38,122 bases of DNA from contig NZ_JAKGBZ010000035.1 of the NCBI RefSeq assembly GCF_021556475.1, positions 1 through 38,122 on the forward strand, in the 5' to 3' direction. Below the pieces are notes generated by a model that saw only the letters and a program-made list of their open reading frames with translations, had not been told where the DNA came from and made no database searches. Each line of letters opens with the position of its first letter. Positions within the stretch are counted from its first letter, which is position 1. Shown here piece after piece: positions 23,615 through 31,890 of the stretch. Both the position numbers and the translations under genes were made by a program. Source of the stretch: Acidiphilium iwatense. Its GTDB lineage: Bacteria; Pseudomonadota; Alphaproteobacteria; Acetobacterales; Acetobacteraceae.

Positions 23615-24670
23615 ATGGCAGTTCATGAAATCGAGGCCCGCAAGGTGCCCGTGACCATCCTCACCGGCTTCCTCGGCTCGGGCAAGACGACGCTGCTTAA
23701 CTACATCCTCACGGAGCGCCACGGTCACCGCATTGCCGTGATCGAGAACGAATTCGGCGAGGTCGATGTGGACAGCGACCTCGTCCTGGCTTCGGACGAG
23801 GAAATCTTCCAGATGCGAAACGGCTGCATCTGCTGCTTCGTCGATGTACGCAACGACCTGATCAACGTCATGAAAAAGTTGCTCTCCCGCAAGGAACAGT
23901 TCGACCACGTGATCATCGAGACGAGCGGCCTCGCCGATCCGACCCCGGTGGCCACCTCCTTTTTCGCCGACCGCGCGGTAGCCGACGCGGTACAGCTTGA
24001 CGCTATCGTGACGTTAGTCGATGCCGCCCATATCGACCGGCACCTTTTCGATCCAGTGCTGGATGGCAAAGACAATCAAGCCGTCGACCAAATCGTGGCC
24101 GCGGATCGGATTATCCTCAACAAGATCGATCTAGCAAACCCTACGGATCTGGACCGACTTGAGGCGGACCTGCGCATGCTGAACGAGACCGCCGGGATAC
24201 TGCGGTCAAGCTATGGCCGGGTGGATCTGGACACCATTCTCGGGATAAGTGGCTTCACCCCCTCCTACGTGGCCGAACGTGCAAAGCTTCTGAACCTGAG
24301 TCTCGATGACGACGACCACAATAAACATCACCACCACGCGCATATGCACGATCCGACGGTCGGGTCGGAATCATTCACCTATTCCGAAGATTTCGACTTG
24401 GACCGGCTTCAGGCGTTCCTTACTGCATATCTCGCGACTCACGGCGACGATGTGTTTCGCACCAAAGGTATCATCGCCATCGACCAGGACGAGCGGTTCC
24501 ACGTCCTTCAGGCGGTGCATCGCCTGATCGACCTGCGCCCCGATCACCCATGGCGGGGTGAGACGCGGCGTTCGAAAATTGTACTCATCGGCCGCAATCT
24601 CAATCGGGCGGCGCTTGAGGCGGGACTGAGAGCAAGTCTGGCACAGCCGAAACAGGCGGTCGCCACCTGA
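23615..24670 (+). CDS. CobW-family (G3E) GTPase metallochaperone
   Basis: A 351-residue P-loop GTPase with Walker A GFLGSGKTT (18-26), the metal motif CICC (C71, C73, C74), ETSGLADP (Walker B region) and NKID for guanine binding. A histidine-rich loop (DDDDHNKHHHHAHMHD) before the C-terminal domain can hold zinc or a similar ion. These proteins load metal into client enzymes. It starts four bases after the large Mo-hydroxylase subunit with GAAAGAA upstream. The most likely clients are the metal-dependent amidohydrolases downstream, which is inference from neighbourhood. Confidence 0.9.
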   Translation: MAVHEIEARKVPVTILTGFLGSGKTTLLNYILTERHGHRIAVIENEFGEVDVDSDLVLASDEEIFQMRNGCICCFVDVRNDLINVMKKLLSRKEQFDHVIIETSGLADPTPVATSFFADRAVADAVQLDAIVTLVDAAHIDRHLFDPVLDGKDNQAVDQIVAADRIILNKIDLANPTDLDRLEADLRMLNETAGILRSSYGRVDLDTILGISGFTPSYVAERAKLLNLSLDDDDHNKHHHHAHMHDPTVGSESFTYSEDFDLDRLQAFLTAYLATHGDDVFRTKGIIAIDQDERFHVLQAVHRLIDLRPDHPWRGETRRSKIVLIGRNLNRAALEAGLRASLAQPKQAVAT

Positions 24671-24681
24671 CGAAGTGATAC

Positions 24682-24909
24682 ATGAGGCTATCCCGGCGCA
24701 TGGGGCGACGGCCACGCAGCGCCTTTCGAGAGCATCAAGATTTGCGGGACCGGAGGATCGATGCGGTTGATCGGCAAAACGTGAGCCGGCGGGCAGCGGT
24801 CCCCAGGTTCGACGTCAGCCGCTCGACGGCGATCAAATTATTGCAATGCTACCGTGATAATGGGGCACGCACGCTGGTGGGCATGGTGCCCGTCGTCCTT
24901 CCGCCCTGA
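24682..24909 (+). pseudogene. IS630-type transposase N-terminal remnant
   Basis: The frame contains the N-terminal helix-turn-helix of IS630 transposases (DLRDRRIDAVDRQNVSRRAA, then PRFDVSRSTAIKLLQCYRDN) and stops after about 75 residues. The DDE catalytic domain is absent. It sits in the gap between the CobW gene and the amidohydrolase operon. Apart from the operator at 24964, the rest of this 588-base gap holds nothing I can support. Confidence 0.6.
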
Positions 24910-24963
24910 AGCCGCACCGCCCGAACCGTTTGCGTTCAGGGCAGAGGTCCAACTGCGGGAAAA

Positions 24964-24975
24964 ATTGTTGACAAT
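24964..24975. promoter_or_regulatory. Predicted GntR operator O3
   Basis: This is the third exact copy of ATTGTTGACAAT. It lies 284 bases upstream of the first amidohydrolase and again embeds TTGACA (24968-24973), although only a weak T-rich -10 candidate follows at about 24991. It links this operon to the GntR regulator of the Mo-hydroxylase genes. Confidence 0.6.
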
Positions 24976-25258
24976 CATGCAGGGCCATGTTTTTCTGCTG
25001 TTCGAGTAGAAGCCACACCCCGCGGAAGAAATAGCGCGGCGCCAATTGCTCATCGTTCCTTGGCTTGGAAGGATAGGCAGAACACTTGGCTTCGGGAATC
25101 CTCAAAACCCTGACAGCTACTCGATTGACGCAATCGTCATCTCGAGCACCCTTCGCCGTGACCGGGACGCGTTGCGCGCCCGGGTTGCGGCGGTCAGCTG
25201 CGCCTGTCCGGTGTCCATGCCGCGCTTCACTTCCGATTACAGACGACAGGAGAACCAC

Positions 25259-26185
25259 ATGATCATCGATCTGAGCTGTTATCCGACAGATCTTGTCGAC
25301 CTTGCCTGGCGCCACGACGGCGAACCGTTCACCGGCGACCGGCTTTTGAAGATGATGAACGGCCCTTATATCGTGAACGGCAAGCCGCGCCGGATCGACA
25401 AGGCCTTCATCCAGCCGCCGCAGGGCAACACCATCTATACTGACGGGCTCGGCGATCTAACCGGCAAAGCCGCGATCCGACAATACATGGCCTATACTGA
25501 GAAGATGGTGACTGAACATCCCGACCGCTTTCTGGGCTGTTTCGTCTACAACCCGCGCTATGGCACCCAGAACGGCGCCGAAGAAATCGAACGTTATGCC
25601 AATGAGTTTGATTTCAAGATGGTGCAGTTGCAGGCCAATATGCATGCCTACCGGCCCGACCGGGCGCTCGACTGGTTGCGCCCGGCGATGCGGAAATGCG
25701 CCGACCTAGGCCTGATGGTGAAAGTACATACGGGCGACGGGCCCTATTCGATCCCGACCGAGTTCTACCCGATCATCCGCGAGTTCCCGGAGGTCAACTT
25801 CATCCTCGCCCACTTCGGCGTGCAGACTGGCGGCGTGTACGTCTTCGAGCCGTTCCAGATGGCGATGGACGCACCCAACGTCTATGTCGAGTCCGGCTGG
25901 TGCCTGCAGTCACGGATCGTGGAATTCGCCAAGGAACTGCCGAAACATAAGATCCTGTTCGGCACCGACACGCCTCCGAACGAGCCTGGCATGTGGCTGC
26001 GGCTTCTGGAGGTGCTTTGCCATGAACCGCCTCAGGGCCTCAATCTCGACGAGGGCACGCTCGAAGATTACCTCGGCAACAACGTCGCCCGGATGATCGG
26101 GCTGGAAACCACCCTGCCGCCTGCCACTGTCGCTGAGGCGGAGGCTTATCTCCGCGGCCAGGACATCGCGCTCGAGACCGCCTGA
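25259..26185 (+). CDS. Amidohydrolase-2 family paralogue lacking the HxH motif
   Basis: A 308-residue TIM-barrel protein of the ACMSD/amidohydrolase-2 family, strongly similar along its full length to the next gene. The later metal and catalytic residues are kept: H157 (VHTGDG), H185 (LAHFGVQTGG) and D237 (FGTDTPP). The beta-1 HxH is gone: where the partner has DTHLH (H6, H8) this protein has DLSCY (S6, Y8). A second change is QLQAN for KLHAN. It may be a catalytically inactive partner of a heteromer, use another metal site, or have a different reaction. AGGAGA stands five bases before the ATG at 25259. It heads the operon with the paralogue, UbiD and UbiX. Confidence 0.88.
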   Translation: MIIDLSCYPTDLVDLAWRHDGEPFTGDRLLKMMNGPYIVNGKPRRIDKAFIQPPQGNTIYTDGLGDLTGKAAIRQYMAYTEKMVTEHPDRFLGCFVYNPRYGTQNGAEEIERYANEFDFKMVQLQANMHAYRPDRALDWLRPAMRKCADLGLMVKVHTGDGPYSIPTEFYPIIREFPEVNFILAHFGVQTGGVYVFEPFQMAMDAPNVYVESGWCLQSRIVEFAKELPKHKILFGTDTPPNEPGMWLRLLEVLCHEPPQGLNLDEGTLEDYLGNNVARMIGLETTLPPATVAEAEAYLRGQDIALETA

Positions 26186-26223
26186 TCGCGTGGACTGGGA
26201 CCAAATACCAACAGGAGACGACA

Positions 26224-27165
26224 ATGATTATCGACACCCACCTGCACCCGACGAACCTCGTGGACGAAGCTTGGCGGCATACGGGCTCGCCGTTCAACGG
26301 TGAGCGAATGCTGAAGCTTATGGATGGCCCCTACATGATCAACGGCAAGCCGCGCCGGATCGACATGGGCTTCATTCAGCCACCGCCGGGTAACACCGGC
26401 TACCGTGACGGCAACCGCATGGGCCGCGATGGGATCCGTGACTATATGTCCTACATCGCGGAACTGTGCCAGAAATACCCTGACCGCTTCATCGGCAACT
26501 TCACCTTCAACCCACGCTGGGGTCCCGAGAACGGCGCGGCAGAGCTGGAATTCCACGTCAAGGAATACGGCTTCAAGATGCTGAAGCTGCACGCCAACAT
26601 GCACGGCTACCGGCCCGACCGGGCGCTGGAATGGCTGCGCCCGGCGATGAAAAAATGCGCTGAACTCGGCGTTGTGGTGCTGATCCACACCGGCGATGGG
26701 CCCTACACGATCCCGACGATGTTCTACCCGATCATCCGGGAGTTTCCGATGGTCAACTTCATCATTGGCCATTTCGGTATCCAGACCGGAGGCAACTACT
26801 CTTTCGAATCCTTCTGGATGGCAATGGACACACCGAACGTCTATTGCGAATCTGGCTGGTGCTTCCAATCGCGGATAGTCGAATTCGCGAAGCAATTGCC
26901 CAAGCACAAGATTGTATTCGGCACGGATTCGCCTCCGAACGAGCCGGGCATGTGGCTGCGTGAGCTTGAGGTTCTGTGCCAAGAGCCACCCCACGGCATG
27001 AACCTTTCGGAAGAGGATCTGGAAGGCTACCTAGGCAACAACATCGCGAAGCTCGTGGGGATCGCCCCGACTCTGCCGCCCGCAAACCTCCAGGAAGCGA
27101 AGGCGCGCCTCAAGGACACCTATGCCGGGCTGAACCGCGCCACCAACCGGCTGGTGAACGCCTGA
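26224..27165 (+). CDS. Amidohydrolase-2 family metal-dependent hydrolase or decarboxylase
   Basis: A 313-residue TIM-barrel enzyme of the family that includes ACMS decarboxylase, gamma-resorcylate decarboxylase and iso-orotate decarboxylase, along with true hydrolases. The metal site is complete: H6 and H8 (DTHLHPT), H155 (IHTGDG), H183 (IGHFGIQTGG) and D235 (FGTDSPP). It should bind one divalent metal and act in the cytoplasm. The gene follows its paralogue by 38 bases with AGGAGA upstream. Neighbours suggest ring cleavage or decarboxylation of a hydroxylated N-heterocycle. The reaction itself cannot be told from sequence. Confidence 0.88.
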   Translation: MIIDTHLHPTNLVDEAWRHTGSPFNGERMLKLMDGPYMINGKPRRIDMGFIQPPPGNTGYRDGNRMGRDGIRDYMSYIAELCQKYPDRFIGNFTFNPRWGPENGAAELEFHVKEYGFKMLKLHANMHGYRPDRALEWLRPAMKKCAELGVVVLIHTGDGPYTIPTMFYPIIREFPMVNFIIGHFGIQTGGNYSFESFWMAMDTPNVYCESGWCFQSRIVEFAKQLPKHKIVFGTDSPPNEPGMWLRELEVLCQEPPHGMNLSEEDLEGYLGNNIAKLVGIAPTLPPANLQEAKARLKDTYAGLNRATNRLVNA

Positions 27166-27173
27166 CCTGGGCT

Positions 27174-27205
27174 GGGGCGGTGCTTCGTGCTCTCTGCACC
27201 GTCCC
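27174..27205 (+). terminator. Stem-loop after the second amidohydrolase
   Basis: GGGGCGGTGC (27174-27183) pairs with GCACCGTCCC (27196-27205) with one mismatch and a 12-base loop. No T run follows. It may attenuate transcription into ubiD or stabilise the amidohydrolase transcript. Confidence 0.4.
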
Positions 27206-27269
27206 AACCTAACACTCTTCACCCCCGGCACCTCCCCTCCGTTGAAGGCATTCCGACAAGGAAGCAGAC

Positions 27270-28655
27270 ATGACCACCGCCGTATCCCACTTTCATCCCC
27301 AAGACGTCCGACGATTCCTAGCAGACTACCGCGCCGCACATCCGGAGGACGTGCTAACCATTGCCGACGAGGTGTCGGACGATCAGGACATTACGGCGAT
27401 GATCTGGCAGCTTGCCGCCGAGGGACGCGCGCCGGTGCTGGAACTGAATCGCGTGACGAACCATATCGGACCTGTCGTCACCAACATCTTCGGCTCGCGC
27501 AGTCGGATCGCGCGCATGTTCGGCACCACCGAGAATCGGTTGCACCAGGCATACCAAGCCGCCGCCCGCCGGGCCTGCCCGCCCGAAGACGTAACGGACG
27601 GACCGGTGGCGGAAGAGGTCATATCGGACCGGATCGACCTCAATTTGATTCCGATGCTCAGGCATTTCCAGACCGATCGCGCGAAATACATCACGAGCGG
27701 TATCATCATCGGTGAGCATCCCGAAACCGGCGCCGGCAACCTCAGTTATCACCGGGCAATGATCAACTCACCCAACACACTGGCCACCAGCCTGCACTCA
27801 CGCGGACACTTGTGGCGCCTGATGAACATGGCAAAGGATGCCGGAAGACCGATGCCCGTGGCCATGGTGATCGGCGCGCACCCGCTGTTCATGATCGCGG
27901 CGTCGGCACGCCTCGCATTCGGCGAAGACGAGCGCGATATCGCGGGCGGCCTGCTGGGCGCGCCGCTCCAGGTTGTGCGCACGCCGCGACATGGCATCCG
28001 CGTGCCGGCGCAGGCCGAAATTGTGCTGGAAGGCGTGATCGACCCCGAAGCACATGTATCCGAAGGACCGTTCGGCGAATTTACGGGCTATTCCTCGGAC
28101 CGTTCCACCAACAACCTGTTCACAGTTCAGACAATCTTACGGCGTCGGGCGCCAATGCTGGTCAGTGTAGCGGGAGGCAATTCGGCGGAACACCTGAATC
28201 TCGGACGCGTGCCCCGCGAGGCCGAAATGGCAGAAAAGCTCAAGGCCCGCTTCCCCAGCGTGACGGCAGTGCACTATCCGGCCTCTGGGACGCACTTCCA
28301 CGCTTATGTGGCGGTCGATCAGCAGCGACCGGGCGAAGCGCGGCAGATCCTGGTAGGGCTTCTGGGGTGGGACCAGTATCTCAAGACCGTGATCGCGGTG
28401 GATTCTGATATCGATGTGACGCGCGACAGCGAAGTTCTCTGGGCGCTCGCCACCCATTTCCAGCCGCATCGCGACGTGATGGTGATCGAGGGGCTGCCGG
28501 GCAACGCGCTCGACCCGTCAGCCAGCGGCATCGGCACAACCTCACGGATGGGCCTCGATGCGACGCGCGGGCCCGATTTCCACGGCGTCCGGGCCGAGAT
28601 CTCGGAAGCCGCGAAGAGCCACGCCGCGCGTCTTCTGGCCGGGGTCCGCGGCTGA
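27270..28655 (+). CDS. ubiD: UbiD-family prenylated-FMN-dependent decarboxylase
   Basis: A 461-residue reversible (de)carboxylase. The catalytic Glu-Arg-Glu set is visible as R162 (SYHRAMI) and E265 and E270 (SEGPFGEFTGYSS), with the five-residue spacing seen in this family. It needs prenylated FMN, which the adjacent UbiX would make. Its place among catabolic genes, with its own UbiX, argues for a role on an aromatic or heteroaromatic acid and not in ubiquinone synthesis. GGAAG stands seven bases before the ATG. It follows the amidohydrolase pair after 104 bases. Confidence 0.9.
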   Translation: MTTAVSHFHPQDVRRFLADYRAAHPEDVLTIADEVSDDQDITAMIWQLAAEGRAPVLELNRVTNHIGPVVTNIFGSRSRIARMFGTTENRLHQAYQAAARRACPPEDVTDGPVAEEVISDRIDLNLIPMLRHFQTDRAKYITSGIIIGEHPETGAGNLSYHRAMINSPNTLATSLHSRGHLWRLMNMAKDAGRPMPVAMVIGAHPLFMIAASARLAFGEDERDIAGGLLGAPLQVVRTPRHGIRVPAQAEIVLEGVIDPEAHVSEGPFGEFTGYSSDRSTNNLFTVQTILRRRAPMLVSVAGGNSAEHLNLGRVPREAEMAEKLKARFPSVTAVHYPASGTHFHAYVAVDQQRPGEARQILVGLLGWDQYLKTVIAVDSDIDVTRDSEVLWALATHFQPHRDVMVIEGLPGNALDPSASGIGTTSRMGLDATRGPDFHGVRAEISEAAKSHAARLLAGVRG

Positions 28656-28674
28656 TGCGCCTGGAGAACAGACA

Positions 28675-29280
28675 ATGATGAGCCGGGACATATCGCCAAG
28701 GCCGCGGATCGTTATCGGGATTTCCGGGGCATCCGGAGTGATCTACGGAATCCGGATTCTGGAGGTGCTGCGCGGCCGCGGGATAGAGACCCATCTGATA
28801 ATGTCCCGAGCGGCGCATCTGACACTCGCGTCGGAATCCCACTTGGCTCCGCGTCAGGTCGAAGCGCTGGCCAGCGTCACCCACAACAACAAGGACGTGG
28901 GAGCGGCCTGCGCCAGCGGATCATTCCACACGCTGGGCATGATAGTTGCTCCGTGTTCGGTCAAGTCGCTCGCCGAGATCGCTACCGGCACCACCTCGAC
29001 CCTGCTGTCGCGCGCCGCCGATGTGACGCTGAAGGAGCGCCGTCGATTGGTCCTGATGCTGCGCGAGACGCCGCTGCATCTAGGCCATATCCGCGCGATG
29101 GCAGCGGTCACGGAGATGGGAGGGATCGTCTATCCGCCAGTGCCTGCCTTCTACGCGAAGCCGCAGTCGGTGGACGAGATGGTGGATCACACGGTCGGTC
29201 GCGTCCTCGATCTCTTCGATCTCGATGTTGGTCTGGCGCATCGCTGGGATGGGATGCGCAAAGTAATCAGCACCCGCTGA
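28675..29280 (+). CDS. ubiX: UbiX-family flavin prenyltransferase
   Basis: A 201-residue enzyme that joins a dimethylallyl group to FMN to make prenylated FMN for UbiD. The family motifs are present: GISGASG (15-21), APCSVKSLAEIATG (with C94 to K97 and E101) and ETPLHLGHIRAM. GGAG stands nine bases before the ATG at 28675, and the gene begins 19 bases after ubiD. It is the last gene of the operon, 23 bases from the convergent LysR gene. Confidence 0.93.
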   Translation: MMSRDISPRPRIVIGISGASGVIYGIRILEVLRGRGIETHLIMSRAAHLTLASESHLAPRQVEALASVTHNNKDVGAACASGSFHTLGMIVAPCSVKSLAEIATGTTSTLLSRAADVTLKERRRLVLMLRETPLHLGHIRAMAAVTEMGGIVYPPVPAFYAKPQSVDEMVDHTVGRVLDLFDLDVGLAHRWDGMRKVISTR

Positions 29281-29303
29281 ATCGAGTGGCAGCGCGCCGA
29301 ATG

Positions 29304-30200
29304 TCAGCTTCGCCAAGGTGTCGCGGCAAGCAAGAACTCCTTCATCCGATGGGCCGCGGGTGAAAGGATGTGCACGCGGTTTTGCAGCACTGAGACGTCG
29401 CGACTTATCGATGGCTCCACGAGTTCAATAGCCTTCACGTCGACGACCGGGGCCAGTTGTCGCGAATTCTCCGGCAGGACAGCAACCCCCAGCCCAGCCG
29501 CGATCATGCTGATCGCCGTCGTCGAAAAGCGCACCTCGTAAGCCGGTCTTACCGGAGTGCCCGCCGCAAGCAGCGCCCGTTCGACGAGGTCGCGCAGCGG
29601 ATTTTCCTGCGCCAGACCGATGAGATTTTCCCCGGCCAGTTCGGCCCACCGGATGCTCTTGCGCCGTGCAAAGCGATGGTCCGCGCGACAGACCAAAGTC
29701 AGCCTGTCACGCATGACGTGAGACGCGACGATTTCCGGATCGTCGCTGGAGACAGTCCCGATAGCCAGATCGACTTCGTTGCGTTTCAGCGCTGGGCGGA
29801 TTTCCTCCTCCGGCATGTCGCGCACAACGACGGATATTTCTGGATATCGTTCGGTAAAGCGGGCTATCGCTGGCGGCAGGATGGTCGCGGCAAGCACGAT
29901 GGCGGAGGCGATCGTCACGCGGCCACGCTGCAGAGTGGCCAAATCATGAATGGCCCCCACCGCTATTTCGAGATCCGCCATGATCTTCTTGGCCTGCGGC
30001 AAGAATTCCCTTCCCGCACTGGTCAGGCTCACCATACGGGTGTGGCGGTCAAACATTCGGTGCTTGAGTTCAGTCTCCAGTTCCTTGATCAAGATGCTGA
30101 CTGCGGATTGGGTCAGACCAATCTGGCCGGCGGCCAGATTGAAGCGCCCGAGTTCGGCCACCGCCACGAAAGCCTTGAGCTGCCGAAAGGTTACATTCAT
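29304..30200 (-). CDS. LysR-family transcription regulator
   Basis: A 298-residue regulator with an N-terminal winged helix (about residues 3-60: FRQLKAFVAVAELGRFNLAA, LTQSAVSILIKELE) and a substrate-binding domain of two lobes. The start ATG at 30200 has GAGGGGG six bases upstream; earlier starts at 30206 and 30215 overlap that site. It converges with the UbiX operon and lies behind the ABC importer operon on the same strand. It may control either. No clear T-N11-A site could be tied to a target. Confidence 0.9.
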   Translation of the reverse strand: MNVTFRQLKAFVAVAELGRFNLAAGQIGLTQSAVSILIKELETELKHRMFDRHTRMVSLTSAGREFLPQAKKIMADLEIAVGAIHDLATLQRGRVTIASAIVLAATILPPAIARFTERYPEISVVVRDMPEEEIRPALKRNEVDLAIGTVSSDDPEIVASHVMRDRLTLVCRADHRFARRKSIRWAELAGENLIGLAQENPLRDLVERALLAAGTPVRPAYEVRFSTTAISMIAAGLGVAVLPENSRQLAPVVDVKAIELVEPSISRDVSVLQNRVHILSPAAHRMKEFLLAATPWRS

Positions 30201-30334
30201 CCGCATCCCCCTCACACAGAGCGGTTTTCAGACCAATATTTGATCCAAGCCTACTATGGACACAGATAATCATTTTATGAAATAAAGAATTCTCGGGGCT
30301 GTTTCGAATTTGACCAGCATGACAGAAGCCCACA

Positions 30335-31879
30335 CTATCCCGTTGCCGCCGCCAGCCGCGCCGCCTCCGCGGTGTTGCCAGCCATGAGAAGCCCTAGTTC
30401 CTCCAGCCGCCCACGATCCGGAGGGAGTTCACCGACCAAGCGGCCGCCGAACATTACAAAAATCCGGTCGCAAACGGCTAACAACTCTTCAAGCTCGGTC
30501 GAGATCAGTAAAATTGCTCGCCCCGCAACTTTCTGGCGCAGCACCTCCTGCATGACGAACTCAATGGCTCCGATGTCGATGCCTCGCGTCAATTGATTGA
30601 TCAGCAGGAGATCAGGGTTGCGGGCGAGCTCACGGGCGACGACCAGCTTCTGCTGATTGCCGCCTGATAAATTCCGGATCGCTACGTCCTCGTGCGACGC
30701 CTTGACCTGGAATTGCCGCATGAGCTCGCGTGTGTGTGCCGCTATCGCCCCGAAGCGCAACAATCCGCGCGTGGCAAACGGAGGATCGGTGTAGCGATGC
30801 AGAATAACATTCTCGGCCAATGACAAGGACAGGACGATACCCATCTTGTGGCGGTCTTCCGGTATGTGTGCAAGCGGCAGCCGCCTGACCGCTGTCGAGC
30901 ACATTCCGGTGACTTCCTTGTTGTTCAGCTTGATGCTGCCCGATTTAGCCGGCAGTAGCCCCGCCAAAGCCAGCGCCAGTTCGCTTTGGCCGTTGCCCGA
31001 AACGCCGGCGATGCCGACGATTTCTTTCTGTCTTACCTCGAAAGACACGTCTCGAACAGCGGGCCGCTCCAATTCGTTGTTACAGGAAAGCCCGGTGACC
31101 GACAGGACGACTTGCCCGCACTCGACTGGCTCGCGCGGCAATTCCATCAGCACATCGCGCCCGACCATCAATCGCGCAAGCTCGCGCGGGCTGGTCTCGG
31201 CGGTCTTCACCGTGCGAACCACCCGTCCGTCGCGCATAATGCTCACTCGGTCGCTAACCCGCATCACTTCATCGAGTTTGTGCGAGATGAAAATTACGGT
31301 CTTGCCGTCGGCGACGAGATCGCGCAGGAGAAGCAAGAGGCGATCTGTTTCCTGGTGCGTCAACACAGCCGTCGGTTCGTCGAGAATCAAAACGTCGATC
31401 CCCTGGAACAGGACTTTCAAGATCTCCACGCGCTGCTGCTGGCCCACGGAAAGATCCTCGAGGAGAGCATCCGGCTGGACGTCGAGCCCATAGCGATCAC
31501 TCAACGCCCGGATGCGGTCGCACAGTTCGCTCCGATCACGGATAAGGCGCAGCGGTGAGCCCTGGCCGAGCATGTAGTTCTCGGCAACCGTCAAGTTATG
31601 CACGAGCATGAAATGCTGGTGCACCATGCCGATCCGGTGCTGGATTGCCTCGCGCGGCGATCCGAGTTTCAGCGGCGCTCCCTTGAAAACGATTGATCCC
31701 TCGTTCGGCGCCAGTACACCGCACAATATGTTCATCAAAACGCTTTTCCCGGCCCCGTTTTCCCCCAGCAGGGCATGGATCTCATTCTCGGCCACTTCAA
31801 GCGTAGCGCCCGCGCTGGCCACAACGGAGCCGAAGCGCTTATGGATATTCTCCATCTTGAGGAAAATCTCAGTATTCAT
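30335..31879 (-). CDS. BMP-type ABC importer, ATP-binding protein (two NBDs)
   Basis: A 514-residue double nucleotide-binding protein. The first domain has a full Walker A GENGAGKS (39-46), the signature LSVGQQQR (143-150) and Walker B LILDEP. The second has a degenerate Walker A (GVSGNGQSE, 292-300), as is normal for the YufO/RbsA-like nucleoside importers, and a signature LSGGNQQK. It drives uptake by the two adjacent permeases. It is the last gene of a five-gene minus-strand operon and starts 11 bases after the second permease. Confidence 0.92.
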   Translation of the reverse strand: MNTEIFLKMENIHKRFGSVVASAGATLEVAENEIHALLGENGAGKSVLMNILCGVLAPNEGSIVFKGAPLKLGSPREAIQHRIGMVHQHFMLVHNLTVAENYMLGQGSPLRLIRDRSELCDRIRALSDRYGLDVQPDALLEDLSVGQQQRVEILKVLFQGIDVLILDEPTAVLTHQETDRLLLLLRDLVADGKTVIFISHKLDEVMRVSDRVSIMRDGRVVRTVKTAETSPRELARLMVGRDVLMELPREPVECGQVVLSVTGLSCNNELERPAVRDVSFEVRQKEIVGIAGVSGNGQSELALALAGLLPAKSGSIKLNNKEVTGMCSTAVRRLPLAHIPEDRHKMGIVLSLSLAENVILHRYTDPPFATRGLLRFGAIAAHTRELMRQFQVKASHEDVAIRNLSGGNQQKLVVARELARNPDLLLINQLTRGIDIGAIEFVMQEVLRQKVAGRAILLISTELEELLAVCDRIFVMFGGRLVGELPPDRGRLEELGLLMAGNTAEAARLAAATG

Positions 31880-31890
31880 TTATCAGATCC

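Noticed and set aside
24833-25315. 160-codon minus-strand frame upstream of the amidohydrolases
   Set aside because: It overlaps the start of a clear gene and an IS relic, and its product resembles nothing I know.
27270-29280. UbiD/UbiX as ubiquinone biosynthesis genes
   Set aside because: They stand in a catabolic operon with amidohydrolases and a predicted GntR operator, and no other ubiquinone gene is near.
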